A DNA stretch of 64,000 nt, taken from contig CM049306.1 in assembly GCA_026874595.1 (NCBI GenBank), positions 56,913,519 through 56,977,518 on the forward strand. The letters run 5' to 3'. Within the stretch, counting starts at the first letter, position 1. Each line of letters starts with the position of its first letter. Made by a program: the position numbers and the translations under genes. This document shows positions 58,701-64,000 of the stretch, one piece after another. The DNA comes from Sipunculus nudus (Eukaryota; Annelida; Sipuncula; Golfingiida; Sipunculidae). Under the pieces are notes generated by a model. That model was not told the DNA's origin. It worked only from the letters and a program-made list of their open reading frames with translations, and searched no databases.

Positions 58701-61316
58701 CCTGCATGTCAAGATGGAAGATTCTAGGTCCAGTTGTTAGGATTTGTACCCTGTTAACAGATTAAAGGTCTCAAAAAAAGAGAGAAAAAATTCGTAAAAA
58801 ATAAAAAAAAAATACAGTTGGCACCACCAGTCTGCAGAGAATGATGAAACACTCCTTGATCAATATCCATGCAAAGAATCATGGTTATCAATGCATAAGT
58901 TGTTCAGATACTTGAGCTTTTGTATCAAATTTTCCATTTTTCTGGGGGGTACTTAGAAGCTCTATAGCTCAAAGAAATGGGTAACAGAGACCTAATTTCA
59001 GGTTTCCAAGGAGATTTTTTATGGACCTCTGTGGATGTCAAGTTAGAAGATTCCAGGTCCAGCGGTTATGATTTGTACCTTGCTGATGTTCAGACATCCG
59101 GATTGACTGTGGACAAAGAGTGATTGCTAAAGCTTGGATGACGTACAGATAGTGTCACAGCATAATAAAAAAAAATAAAATGTATGTAGTATACAATTTG
59201 AGCAGTTATTTTGTATTGTAGTAATAGAGTGGAACCTGTCTGAACGACCACCCATCTATTAAAATCACCCTTGCATGAACTGAAAGCATTCACATTGTTT
59301 ATAATTGACCTATCTATAAGATCACTTGTGAATTAAGACCTCTTTTTGGCCAGTTCTACAGGTGGTCTTATACACAAGTTTCACTGTATATTTAAACCAC
59401 ATCTGACCTTACCTCTGCTGAGTAATGGGTCGACATCCAGTCATGGGATTGCCTGGGATGAGCATTTAGACTTGGTGGTTTCATTTAAAACTTTTTAATT
59501 GTAATATTTCATTATGTTCAACCAAATGAACACAGTGTATTTCTGTTGTAGGTCTGATATCTTTGTTCAGAGTGAAGTGTACATCCCAAAAGTGAACGGT
59601 TCCACAGGAGCTTTCATTGCTGCGCAAGTATCAAAAGGAGGATGTGGTTCTGATGTTGCGACTGGCGTTTTTTTTGTCATAGATGCTGACAAAAAATCCT
59701 ACTATGTTTCCACAGATTTAGGTGAGACCCTCTCCTGTTTAACTAGGCTGTTCAGTGATCCTGTTTTTTCCTACTAACTGCTTTTCTGGTCTTGTTTTGA
59801 ACATGCAGTTTCAACATGCTGTGAAGAAAGTATGAATTCCTGTGAATTTAACTTTGTATTATCATTATGGGCAATTTTGAGTACTGTGTGATCTCAAAAA
59901 TGCAGACACCAACTAAGCACCACAAAAACATTTTTTTACCTATGTTACCAATACTGTGACTTGTTTAATTCACATTTGTTTACAAAGAGTAAGCATATGT
60001 GGTCTGATTCCTATATTTGCCTTTTTTCATCCAGTGTAACAATGGAATGTACTATGTGCAATATGTCAACTTAATTTTGGCATAAATTAAAAAAAACAGA
60101 AATTGGTTAAAGCTGCCTATTCATGTACCTTTGAATAAGAATTTATTTGATTTCTGGCTTCCTCTGTGTAATTATTTATGACCTAAGGGTAATTCTGGTT
60201 GTTTAAAGTTCTTATAAAGTCTCCCCGAAGGATGTATGAATATGTTTATCAACAGCGTGTTTGTAAACACAGAGATGTTGACAACAGGAAAAACATGTAA
60301 GCTGTGGTGGTAGCTTGATTATATGCAGAGGAAGAAAGGTCACTTGTTGCAAAACATTTAGCATTTTCAAAAATCTGCCTTATCTGACTTGCCATCAAAT
60401 GCCTTTGTTGAATTTGTTTTGATTATTTTGGTGGGCCCCCAGATATTATAAACACTTTGAGATGAACAAAACAAGCAGTCTGTGTGCGGTGATATCCTCA
60501 TTTTTCTGGCCTATTTTTAAAAAAGCTCCAAGGGATTTCCTCTAGTTTATAAAGGTCCCCTTCAAGAAATTCATCAACAGCTTTGTATCTTTGTAGCAAT
60601 GACAAAAATACTGATTCAAGGTGACCTACCAGCTGCAGAATATGACAGCTGGATGTTGCTGGCACTACTAGTCAAGGTCAGTATTAAAATATTTTATGCA
60701 CAACTACTTGTACTTTTTGTATATCCAAATATTCTGATGGGAAGCATTGGATTCAAAGCATTAGTATTGTATGTATCAGGAACTACATTTTTATACTTTT
60801 TTCATGCTTTCATAGGAGCAGATACTTGGATACATTAAAAAAACTCTTTCTCTTTTATTAATGAGATTTAATTATTTATTCAAAACCAGTTGCATACAAT
60901 AAACGATTTAACAATAGATAAAAATATCAAATTTACAGTCCAAGTATTTCTTAAATTTATCAACTGATAGGGTAATGAGTTACAGAGAACCAGTTTTTGC
61001 TTGAAGGTGGAAATGCATCATGCAAATTCTAATTTTTTGTCAGTGCCAATCTCAGAGATCTACAATAGAGTAAATACAATAAATGTTAAACCCTATGAGC
61101 TTTAATGTTTGACAATTATTATGTGGTGTTTTAAACCTTATATGCTCAAAGGTCATACATTATTCTGTTCTTCAGGGTAATTCTGCCACTGGATATATTG
61201 GAACTAAGCAACTGTTTATGGTGACCTTATCAGCCACAGGACAAGGGTATGCTGCCATGGGAACCACAACCTTTGGAGTAGCATTATTTGACAATTTTGT
61301 CCTGAAGCCAGTGTAA
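18703..61316 (+). CDS. GALC: Galactocerebrosidase (GH59), complete gene with 18 coding exons
   Basis: GALC is the lysosomal hydrolase that removes galactose from galactosylceramide and psychosine. Joining the 18 exons listed separately gives 2007 nt and 668 residues, close to the vertebrate enzyme. All introns are GT-AG and all phases agree. In order the protein shows a signal peptide (about 1-22), the first barrel strand, a TIM barrel (to about 330), a beta-sandwich (about 330-460) and a C-terminal lectin-like domain (about 480-668); these boundaries are taken from the known mammalian structure. The acid/base Glu lies in WNER (E180) and the nucleophile in SSEDYST (E255), as in mammalian GALC. 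Possible N-glycosylation sites are NVT, NIS and NGS. The first in-frame ATG is 18703; a second at 18709 has the better Kozak context (A at -3). The first intron is unusually long and filled with satellite. Family assignment is near certain; the exact mRNA 5' end is not visible. Confidence 0.97.
18964..19062. repeat. Poly-G tracts just inside intron 1
   Basis: G21 at 18964-18984, then GGAGGGG, and G14 at 19049-19062 with a GGGGG block between; poly-C at 19263-19278 nearby. Strong quadruplex potential on the coding strand 120 bp after exon 1. Assembly errors are also common in such tracts. Confidence 0.85.
20280..21010 (+). mobile_element. Copy of the TATCCGCC-type repeat family, diverged
   Basis: Shares CACATATGAACTGCTGCCTAA, GGTGGCACCACCTGCAATCA, AGTGGTTCAATGTAT and GGCCTGAAAT blocks with 40297-41240, 52530-52960 and 54173-55324, in the same order and in repeated units. 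The terminal inverted repeats are not preserved. Confidence 0.6.
21695..21850. repeat. GGTCC-rich dispersed repeat
   Basis: GGATCCAGGGGGGTCCAGA..TTAGAAAAAGG..GGGGTCCCC resembles the segment at 6640-6790. Short, class unknown. Confidence 0.35.
22043..22114 (+). CDS. GALC: GALC exon 1b: duplicate of the first-strand segment, alternative or extra exon
   Basis: A 72-nt segment bounded by a good acceptor (TTTCTTTGCAG) and donor (GTAAGC), phase 0 on both sides. It codes for 24 residues including [18 protein letters not shown], then LDAG. This is the same region as the end of exon 1, and it matches the vertebrate YVLDD, GLGR and FDGIGA motifs more closely than exon 1 does. It ends at the same intron position, so it can join exon 2 in frame. 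It is one residue shorter than exon 1 before the junction (LDAG against LSGGG). Three transcripts are possible: exon 1 to 2, an unseen upstream signal-peptide exon to 1b to 2, or exon 1 to 1b to 2 (692 residues, with the segment in tandem). No stop or frameshift is present, so it is not obviously dead. Which form is used cannot be read from DNA. Confidence 0.75.
22714..22950 (+). mobile_element. tRNA-derived SINE
   Basis: The head looks like a tRNA: GGGGCCTG, A box TGGCTGAGTGG (22724-22734), B box GGTTTGATACC (22767-22777). It is followed by a body with TTTCTCCGGGTCCTCCAGTT and a tail of AATAAATAAAG units. The head is too degenerate to be a working tRNA. A second copy on the minus strand is at 37030-37165. 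SINEs with this central TTTCTCCGGGT block are common in metazoans, including molluscs. Confidence 0.8.
22951..25844. other. Intron 1 sequence without recognised features
   Basis: AT-rich. The 143-codon frame at 24203-24634 has no recognisable domain and no splice-supported context. A G13 run lies at 25733-25745 just before the satellite. Confidence 0.4.
25845..32027. repeat. 87-bp satellite array, first block
   Basis: About 71 tandem copies of an 87-bp unit (GCCTCTTTACATACAGGAGG, GGTGAGCAACAGCTGAGTTA, TTTTAGAATATTTTGTCAGC, AACTAGACAAACATGATTAG, TGTCTTG). Most units are over 90% alike. Groups of variants recur at multiples of the unit, showing block duplications. It lies inside GALC intron 1. 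As 87 is divisible by three, the minus strand gives an open 29-residue periodic frame ([18 protein letters not shown]), which I regard as non-coding. Confidence 0.97.
32028..34877. mobile_element. 2850-bp TIR DNA transposon inserted in the satellite
   Basis: Ends are GGGTCATTCCGCAGTAAA and, at the right, its reverse complement with 21 of 24 positions equal. ACAT is present on both sides (32024-32027 and 34878-34881) but only once in an uninterrupted satellite unit, so it is a 4-bp target duplication. Inside, GTCAACTCYRTCAC-type 14-mers occur at least six times. A 89-codon minus frame at 33350-33619 and neighbouring minus-strand fragments may be transposase relics, but I recognise no DDE motif. 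Probably non-autonomous; superfamily not assigned (Sola, Academ, Chapaev and Ginger have about 4-bp duplications). Confidence 0.9.
34878..36797. repeat. 87-bp satellite array, second block
   Basis: About 22 further units in the same orientation and register as the first block, resuming exactly at the target duplication. These units are a little more homogeneous (mostly GGTGAGCAACAGC) than the middle of the first block. The array ends at 36797, 680 bp before exon 2. Confidence 0.97.
37030..37165 (-). mobile_element. tRNA-derived SINE, second copy
   Basis: Minus-strand copy of the SINE at 22714. The B box GGTTCGATCCC is at 37116-37126 (complement), followed by GAGAGTGAGTTGTAGTGGCT and TTTTCTCCGGGTTTCCTCC. 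The A-box half is degraded. Confidence 0.7.
37478..37546 (+). CDS. GALC: GALC exon 2
   Basis: Residues 48-70, [23 protein letters not shown] in two parts: the ATSKLL start continues the glycine-rich loop of exon 1, and [11 protein letters not shown] is nearly invariant in the family. Acceptor TTATTTTCAG, donor GTGAGT, phase 0 on both sides. Confidence 0.96.
37547..38132 (+). other. GALC: GALC intron 2
   Basis: GT-AG intron, phase 0, AT-rich; a G-rich patch near 37750 (GGGTGGGGGGTGAGGGG). Nothing else seen. Confidence 0.9.
38133..38196 (+). CDS. GALC: GALC exon 3
   Basis: Residues 71-91 plus the first base of the next codon. It reads [17 protein letters not shown], a strongly conserved barrel strand of GH59. 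Acceptor CTATTTCAG, donor GTTTGT (a weak donor), phase 0 in and phase 1 out. Confidence 0.96.
38197..39186 (+). other. GALC: GALC intron 3
   Basis: GT-AG intron, phase 1. The start (38231) has CAGGGGCTGATCCAGATGG, akin to repeats at 3403 and 21710. No gene inside. Confidence 0.9.
39187..39275 (+). CDS. GALC: GALC exon 4
   Basis: Residues 92-121. It contains [22 protein letters not shown] and VEAKK, matching the GALC segment that lines the active-site side of the barrel. Acceptor TTTCAG, donor GTAAGA; phase 1 in, phase 0 out. Confidence 0.96.
40297..41240 (+). mobile_element. TATCCGCC-type repeat family copy in intron 4
   Basis: Starts GATACTATGTTTTCAC..CCGCAACTGCGTTCTTTTCC and TCACATGTGAACTGGTGCCTAA, matching the left end of the 54173 element, then repeated units with GGTGGCACCA and GGTCTGAAAT blocks. 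The outermost TIR is lost. Confidence 0.6.
41330..41720 (+). repeat. Dispersed repeat fragment in intron 4
   Basis: Contains GGCCCTGCTTGAAAAAAGTG, CCTGTCCGTCCAC, GGGGTCATGAGGTCACCGATC and AAGGTCAAGGTCACAGGACC, phrases typical of the internal units of the element at 62541. Class unknown. Confidence 0.4.
42164..42328 (+). CDS. GALC: GALC exon 5
   Basis: Residues 122-176. It holds [11 protein letters not shown], then an NVT glycosylation sequon, YVTKWILGA and LDIDYIG, which runs into the catalytic WNE of exon 6. Acceptor TTATTTTCAG, donor GTGAGT, phase 0 on both sides. Confidence 0.96.
42724..42762 (+). CDS. GALC: GALC exon 6: acid/base glutamate
   Basis: A 13-codon exon (residues 177-189) starting VWNERPYD. 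The Glu of WNE (E180) is the general acid/base in GH59 and related clan A enzymes. Acceptor TATTTACAG, donor GTAAGA, phase 0 on both sides. Confidence 0.95.
42804..42980. mobile_element. TA-flanked MITE in intron 6
   Basis: Left CAGTAAAACCTTACCTTATG, right end as complement CAGAGAAACCTCAAAATTAC, TA on both sides. Same pattern as 59227-59386 (both have GACCACC just inside). Confidence 0.55.
42981..43744 (+). other. GALC: Rest of GALC intron 6
   Basis: Two less AT-rich patches (43000-43250 and 43535-43640) with short frames that I do not recognise; possibly SINE-like. The open frame that runs into exon 7 from 43535 is not an exon, since exon 7 has its own acceptor. Confidence 0.4.
43745..43872 (+). 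CDS. GALC: GALC exon 7
   Basis: Residues 190-231 plus two bases of Gly232. Sequence features: [22 protein letters not shown] and VDFIG, matching the barrel segment between the two catalytic glutamates. Acceptor TTCTTGCAG, donor GTAATG; phase 0 in, phase 2 out. Confidence 0.95.
44394..44511 (+). CDS. GALC: GALC exon 8: catalytic nucleophile
   Basis: Residues 232-271. It contains HYPGT, then LWSSEDYST with E255, the nucleophile position of GH59, and the GGGCWAR stretch. Acceptor GTATTACAG, donor GTAGGT; phase 2 in, phase 0 out. Confidence 0.96.
45146..45183 (+). CDS. GALC: GALC exon 9
   Basis: A short exon, residues 272-283 plus two bases of Ser284, reading [12 protein letters not shown], almost identical to vertebrate GALC. 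Acceptor TAATTTCAG, donor GTAAAT; phase 0 in, phase 2 out. Confidence 0.95.
45184..47212 (+). other. GALC: First part of GALC intron 9
   Basis: A patch at 45280-45600 has a 103-codon frame with no recognised similarity. At 45940-46030 an imperfect inverted repeat (CACTCCAGTTTGCTGGAGTG, and CACAGGAAGGAGGCTTCTTCCTGTG) can form hairpins. Otherwise nothing. Confidence 0.45.
47213..47664 (+). mobile_element. hAT-like MITE, copy 2, in intron 9
   Basis: Starts CAGGGCTTGACATTAACGGT and ends GTCAATGTGGAGCCCTG: the outer 17 bp of the two ends match at 13 positions as inverted repeats. It is the full-length partner of the copy at 15552-15962. It ends 69 bp before exon 10. Confidence 0.7.
47734..47858 (+). 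CDS. GALC: GALC exon 10
   Basis: Residues 284-325. It carries [25 protein letters not shown] and [10 protein letters not shown], the last barrel strands. Acceptor TGTCTTCAG, donor GTACAC (weak); phase 2 in, phase 1 out. Confidence 0.96.
48085..48620 (-). repeat. Tandem duplication of a 290-bp segment
   Basis: Two diverged copies, each with AACAGTTTGCAAATATGTGTGTAAG (or AACAGTTCGTATATCTGTGTGTAAG) and GTAAGTGCTGCCAT..TGAGATAAGTGTATCAACT. The copies begin about 290 bp apart. Possibly part of a retroelement 3' end. Confidence 0.6.
48838..51455 (+). mobile_element. Pearl-like element, large copy with core repeats, in intron 10
   Basis: Starts AGCTCAGCTGACTATAAGTC, which folds on itself with ATCTGAGCT, followed by a (CCGT)n tract (48890-48918). 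Two core units of about 690 bp follow (48955 and 49625; both contain CCCCTACCAAGCC-like, TTCATTCCTT and GACTGCCTAATATCAAAACC blocks). The far end (51420-51452) has GAGCGTCGTGACCCATAGGTC, matching the end of the copies at 5278 and 57890. The middle (50400-51400) is unrecognised AT-rich sequence and may be another insertion. Confidence 0.55.
51490..52260 (-). pseudogene. 3' end of a non-LTR retrotransposon, minus strand
   Basis: The 101-codon frame at 51625-51930 contains [16 protein letters not shown], then [21 protein letters not shown]: the cysteine-rich C-terminal motif of LINE ORF2 proteins, here with an intact Cys-x2-Cys and the following His and Cys. Stops occur beyond, and only the C-terminus remains. 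Lies in GALC intron 10 against the gene's direction. Confidence 0.7.
52530..52960 (+). mobile_element. TATCCGCC-type repeat family copy in intron 10
   Basis: Two to three short units with GACTGGTGGYGCYA, ACAATSATTTTTGYR and CAGCCTGAAATTGGGCATA blocks. Partial copy without termini. Confidence 0.5.
53263..53402 (+). CDS. GALC: GALC exon 11
   Basis: Residues 326-372. AHTTQF is the conserved end of the barrel; [10 protein letters not shown] and KGGSYVTL start the beta-sandwich. Acceptor ACCTACAG, donor GTATGT; phase 1 in, phase 0 out. Confidence 0.96.
53917..54006 (+). CDS. GALC: GALC exon 12
   Basis: Residues 373-402 of the beta-sandwich, with [15 protein letters not shown] and ATFTLKGS, aligning to the same region of vertebrate GALC. 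Acceptor TATTTCAG, donor GTGAGT, phase 0 on both sides. Confidence 0.95.
54173..55324 (+). mobile_element. Full-length TIR element with 280-bp internal units, intron 12
   Basis: Ends TGTATCCGCCAAAA (54173-54186) and its perfect reverse complement (55311-55324). Just inside the left end the motif is repeated inverted (GTTTTGCGGATAC), so the left end can form a hairpin. A (CCG)n stretch follows at 54222. Internal units start at 54403, 54681 and 54960 (ATATCTCGGGAACCG-like), about 280 bp each. The minus-strand frames are artefacts of this tandem structure. No transposase, so non-autonomous. Confidence 0.8.
55752..55841 (+). CDS. GALC: GALC exon 13
   Basis: Residues 403-432, including LNVWYSKFG, which corresponds to the LQVWYTKLG stretch in mammalian GALC, then a more variable part. 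Acceptor TTAATTTCAG, donor GTGAGT, phase 0 on both sides. Confidence 0.94.
55865..55935 (+). mobile_element. Fragment of a TA-flanked MITE, intron 13
   Basis: TA then CAGTGAAGCCTGTGTTATGA and GACCACCC, like the left end of the element at 59227. The right end is not seen. Confidence 0.4.
55936..56837 (+). other. GALC: Remainder of GALC intron 13
   Basis: AT-rich intron sequence with a short direct repeat (ATGACCARTTTTATTAWGTAATGAAAA at 56020 and 56065). Nothing else. Confidence 0.5.
56838..56979 (+). CDS. GALC: GALC exon 14
   Basis: Residues 433-479. It reads [23 protein letters not shown] and [11 protein letters not shown], matching the end of the beta-sandwich and the linker into the lectin-like domain. 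Acceptor GTTGCAG, donor GTATAG; phase 0 in, phase 1 out. Confidence 0.95.
57428..57605 (+). CDS. GALC: GALC exon 15
   Basis: Residues 480-538 plus two bases of Trp539; start of the lectin-like domain. Conserved points are the [10 protein letters not shown] stretch, the [11 protein letters not shown] stretch and INVIGNISW, which includes an NIS sequon. Acceptor ATTTCAG, donor GTAGGT; phase 2 out. Confidence 0.94.
57890..59155 (-). mobile_element. Pearl-like element copy with 338-bp core units, intron 15
   Basis: Starts ACAAGTGACCCATGGGTCAT, as at 5280. The core phrase CACCAGTCTGCAGA recurs at about 58487 and 58825, and CCATAGCTCA with GAGACCTAATTTCAG recurs too. Ends GTGGACAAAGAGTGATTGCTAAAG. 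A G15 run lies at 58606-58620. No coding capacity. Confidence 0.6.
59227..59386. mobile_element. TA-flanked MITE in intron 15
   Basis: Ends GAGTGGAACCTGTCTGAACG with GACCACC, and CAGTGAAACTTGTGTATAAG with GACCACC on the complement: 18 of 26 positions equal. TA on both sides. Mariner/pogo-like. Confidence 0.6.
59552..59721 (+). CDS. GALC: GALC exon 16
   Basis: Residues 539-595 of the lectin-like domain: [18 protein letters not shown] (with an NGS sequon), QVSKGGCG and GVFFVIDAD. Acceptor TGTTGTAG, donor GTGAGA; phase 2 in, phase 1 out. Confidence 0.94.
60200..60545 (+). repeat. Dispersed repeat, partner of 1385-1760, intron 16
   Basis: Same block order as the upstream copy, including TTTTGGTGGGCCCCC and ATTATAAACAC. 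Diverged, class unknown. Confidence 0.45.
60597..60676 (+). CDS. GALC: GALC exon 17
   Basis: Residues 596-622, with LIQGDLP and WMLLALLVK, which align to the strand before the final sheet of GALC. Acceptor CTTTGTAG, donor GTCAGT; phase 1 in, phase 0 out. Confidence 0.92.
61176..61316 (+). CDS. GALC: GALC exon 18, terminal exon with stop
   Basis: Residues 623-668 and TAA. It ends [18 protein letters not shown] then VLKPV, matching the conserved C-terminus (GWAAIGTH..FAQFDNF in mammals). Acceptor TGTTCTTCAG, phase 0. Confidence 0.96.
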   Translation, partial: GNSATGYIGTKQLFMVTLSATGQGYAAMGTTTFGVALFDNFVLKPV

Positions 61317-62470
61317 TATTTTCCCCTCTGAACTGTGAACAAATATGACTGGGAGCTTAGCAGTGGTAGACTTTGTGATATGACAAGAATTTATATACAA
61401 GATTAATCAAGTATGTTCATGAACAAATTTTTCACCTTGTATTATGCAGTATGACTTTCCATTAGAATTTTAAAATAAATTAAATAGAAAAACATTTCAG
61501 GAACAGATGTTGGCATATTATTTACACATATGCAGAGACACTAAAATATATATTCCATAGGTTGTGTACAGACAGAAAGAAATACTGTGTGTAGTTAACA
61601 AAGTCTGGTGCAAAATTATGCCAGGTACAACAGAAACCCTGTAAATTCCTTGACTGCAATGGGTGCATAACAGTAGACTTGTTATATTTAAGTGCCTTGT
61701 ATCATGTTTATAACTACATGTATTAAACAGGGTCATTAGAATATGACTGTGTGAAGGGTAATTGTTATTATAATTTTTATTAGAATGTGTAAAAATAAGT
61801 TGTTAAATGCTCTAAGCACAAATCAACCAGATGAAGGCATTTGTCTTCAGAAATAAGACAGGTTGTAGTCTTCCGTTTTGTATGTCAGATGAAGAATAAA
61901 AACATTCAGCAAGAAGAAGTGATATTCTGTTTGAAACAACTGGATGCCAGGGGTGTATCACCATGATATTAACACCTGTTGTAAATTTGTAAATATCATT
62001 GACATTATCCCTGACCTGGTAGAAAATACATAGGACACAGAAAATAATTTTTTAAGTCAAACTCATACCTATATATTTCACTACACTGTCTGTAGAATCA
62101 TTAGTCAAAAATTCAACAACTGTGATATGGCACAAATGGTCCTGAACTCCCAATAAAATTGTTCTATGCATGCATAAATTACTAATAAGTATGTTGTTTT
62201 TTGCATTATGGTAATTAATATTATCGTGCACTCAAATTAACAATCTGTAATTACTGATGATGAATAGGTGTGCATGATCACTTACCTTGTATCCCTGGGT
62301 CTACAACTGTGTATCAGTATTTCATATATGGTAAATGGCAGTGAGCAATGTATGCGTGTATGATTTGTTTTGCATATGTTAAATATTGTTAAAAGTTTAT
62401 CCAATGATCCTTCTTCCATATTATGATAATGAAGTATTGTCCGAAAATAAAATGTCACTCAACAAAGTGG
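61317..62470 (+). terminator. GALC: GALC 3' UTR with candidate polyadenylation signals
   Basis: After the stop codon no open frame continues. AATAAA occurs at 61474-61479, 61895-61900, 62152-62157 and 62446-62451; the last is followed within 20-40 nt by GT/T-rich sequence, as expected downstream of a cleavage site. Which one is used is unknown. The TIR element at 62541 bounds the region. Confidence 0.55.
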
Positions 62471-62540
62471 CTAAAATGTGTTGTTACTTTCGTTTAATGT
62501 AAGACATCATTAGACATGTGAGCAAATATAAAAAAATCAT

Positions 62541-63733
62541 TGTATCGCCAGACATAGTCTGGAGATACTATGGTTTAGGCACGGTTCCGCCGCCGCCGCC
62601 GCCGCCGCCGCAGAGATTTCTTTTGGACACAATAACTCAAAAAATATTTCAAGGATCTTTTTCAAACTTGACACATTTATAGATATAGGTGAGTGGACGA
62701 AACCTATTTAAAATGGGGTCATGACTTCAACTAGGAGACTGACCATGACCTTGAATAGATTCATTTTTGGGGAAAATCACACAAATTCTTAAATATCTCA
62801 AGAAATCTTTCATGGATTTATCCAGAAATCAAGTTGGACAAAGATCTTGGATAGTGATGTCATGTACCGGAAACTGGTGGTGCCATCTAGTATCCTTTTC
62901 TTGTTTTTGTGCCGTTTAATACCCCCATCATTGCCACTTGACAGTACTTTTAGCATCACAAGTCAAAAACTGATTGACAGATTTCTTTAATATTATGCAT
63001 GTACATAGGTATGGGTTATGGGATGATTCAATTAAAATTGGGGTCATGACCTTTCCTTTGAGAGTGGCTTTGACCTTGAATATTACCATATATGGTGAAA
63101 ATCACATAAAATCAGGAATATCTTAAAAAGGGATGCATGGATTGGTCCAAAAATCAAGTTGACGGAAGATCTTGGATAGTTTTGTCTTTTGCAGAAGATA
63201 GGTGGCGCCACCTGTTGTCCTTTTCTTGTTTTTTGCGCCTTTGAATACCCCATCATTGCCACTTGACAGTATATACTGTGAGCATTAGAAGTCAAACAGT
63301 AATGGACAGATTTCTTTCATGTTATGCATGTATATAGATATGGTTTATGGAATGAGGTATATTTAATTTTAAATTTAATTTTAAAATTTAATTTAATTTA
63401 AATTTTTTTTTTTTTAAATTTAATTTTTTTTTCAAATGTTGGATATTTTGGAATGCAGTTTATTGATTTGGGGTCATGACCGTGACTATGAGAGTGACCT
63501 TGACCTTGAATATTCCCATATTTGGTGAAAAACATAAAATCATGAATATCTTAAAAAGGGCCACTTGACAGCACTGTGAGCATTATAAGTCAAAAACCCT
63601 TTGATCAATTGTCCTTCCCAATCCAAACTATTCCTATATTTTGTACAAATCTTTCTCACATTCATTGCTAAAATACAAATACATCACATTATATCAACAA
63701 AATACCACAAAACCTCATTTGTCTGGCGATACT
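62541..63733 (+). mobile_element. TIR element downstream of GALC, related to the 54173 element
   Basis: Left TGTATCGCCAGACA (62541-62554), right TGTCTGGCGATACT (63720-63733), 13 of 14 matching as inverted repeats. As in the 54173 element, an inverted copy lies next to the left end (GTCTGGAGATAC), then ACTATG and a (CCG)n tract. Internal units repeat GGGGTCATGACC, GACCTTGAATATTMCCATAT and CCACTTGACAG two to three times. A poly A/T-rich patch is at 63359-63433. Confidence 0.75.
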
Positions 63734-64000
63734 ATGGCACCAGCGGTGCCAAGAAATGTCTAGTTATATTTGATCTAAACATACATATAATGAAGGAAAA
63801 CATGGACAAGACAAAGAAAAACCCCATAGAAATGAAAGAAACAACCGATATTCATAACACTGCAATACTTTTAGTGTGAAGAATGTACTTAATCTGAAGA
63901 GTGAGGGGAGCCATTGATGTGAAAAAAAATACTTTGGATAGACACATAATAAGAGGGTGAGCGATTTCGAATTTCAGACACACCAGAATTCTTATGTGGC
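63734..64000. other. Intergenic, nothing recognised
   Basis: AT-rich sequence; no gene or repeat seen. Confidence 0.4.

Overview
This is a eukaryotic window: AT-rich, dominated by introns and repeats, with one large split gene on the + strand. Protein similarity to invertebrate galactocerebrosidases, tRNA-derived SINEs, and dispersed repeats carrying (ACGG)n-type tetranucleotide tracts like those of bivalve mobile elements together suggest a mollusc, most likely a bivalve. The species cannot be named from the sequence alone.

The gene is GALC (galactocerebrosidase, glycoside hydrolase family 59). I assembled it by hand from 18 coding exons between 18703 and 61316. Every junction is GT-AG and every phase matches, giving a complete 668-residue protein with signal peptide, both catalytic glutamates and a natural stop. 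An additional in-frame 72-nt exon (22043-22114, called 1b here) duplicates the part of exon 1 that codes for the first barrel strand, and it can splice in phase to exon 2. This is the most interesting gene-level observation in the window.

Layout. 1-18700: intergenic. It holds a small TIR element (505-766), microsatellites (2376-2660), a broken LINE-type reverse transcriptase (3450-6420) interrupted by other insertions, a 3.1-kb inverted repeat built around a 44-bp minisatellite (10271-13342) with a further array to 15098, a TA-flanked MITE (15152-15335) and a hAT-like MITE (15552-15962). 18703-37477: exon 1, exon 1b and an 18.6-kb first intron. About 8 kb of that intron is an 87-bp tandem satellite (25845-32027 and 34878-36797), split by a 2850-bp TIR DNA transposon with a clean 4-bp target duplication. 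37478-61316: exons 2 to 18, with introns carrying TIR elements, pearl-like repeats, MITEs, a second SINE and a LINE 3' end. 61317-64000: 3' UTR with several AATAAA signals, then another TIR element (62541-63733).

I found no second protein-coding gene, structural RNA gene or CRISPR array. Short open frames outside the GALC exons are either retroelement relics, satellite frames or unsupported.
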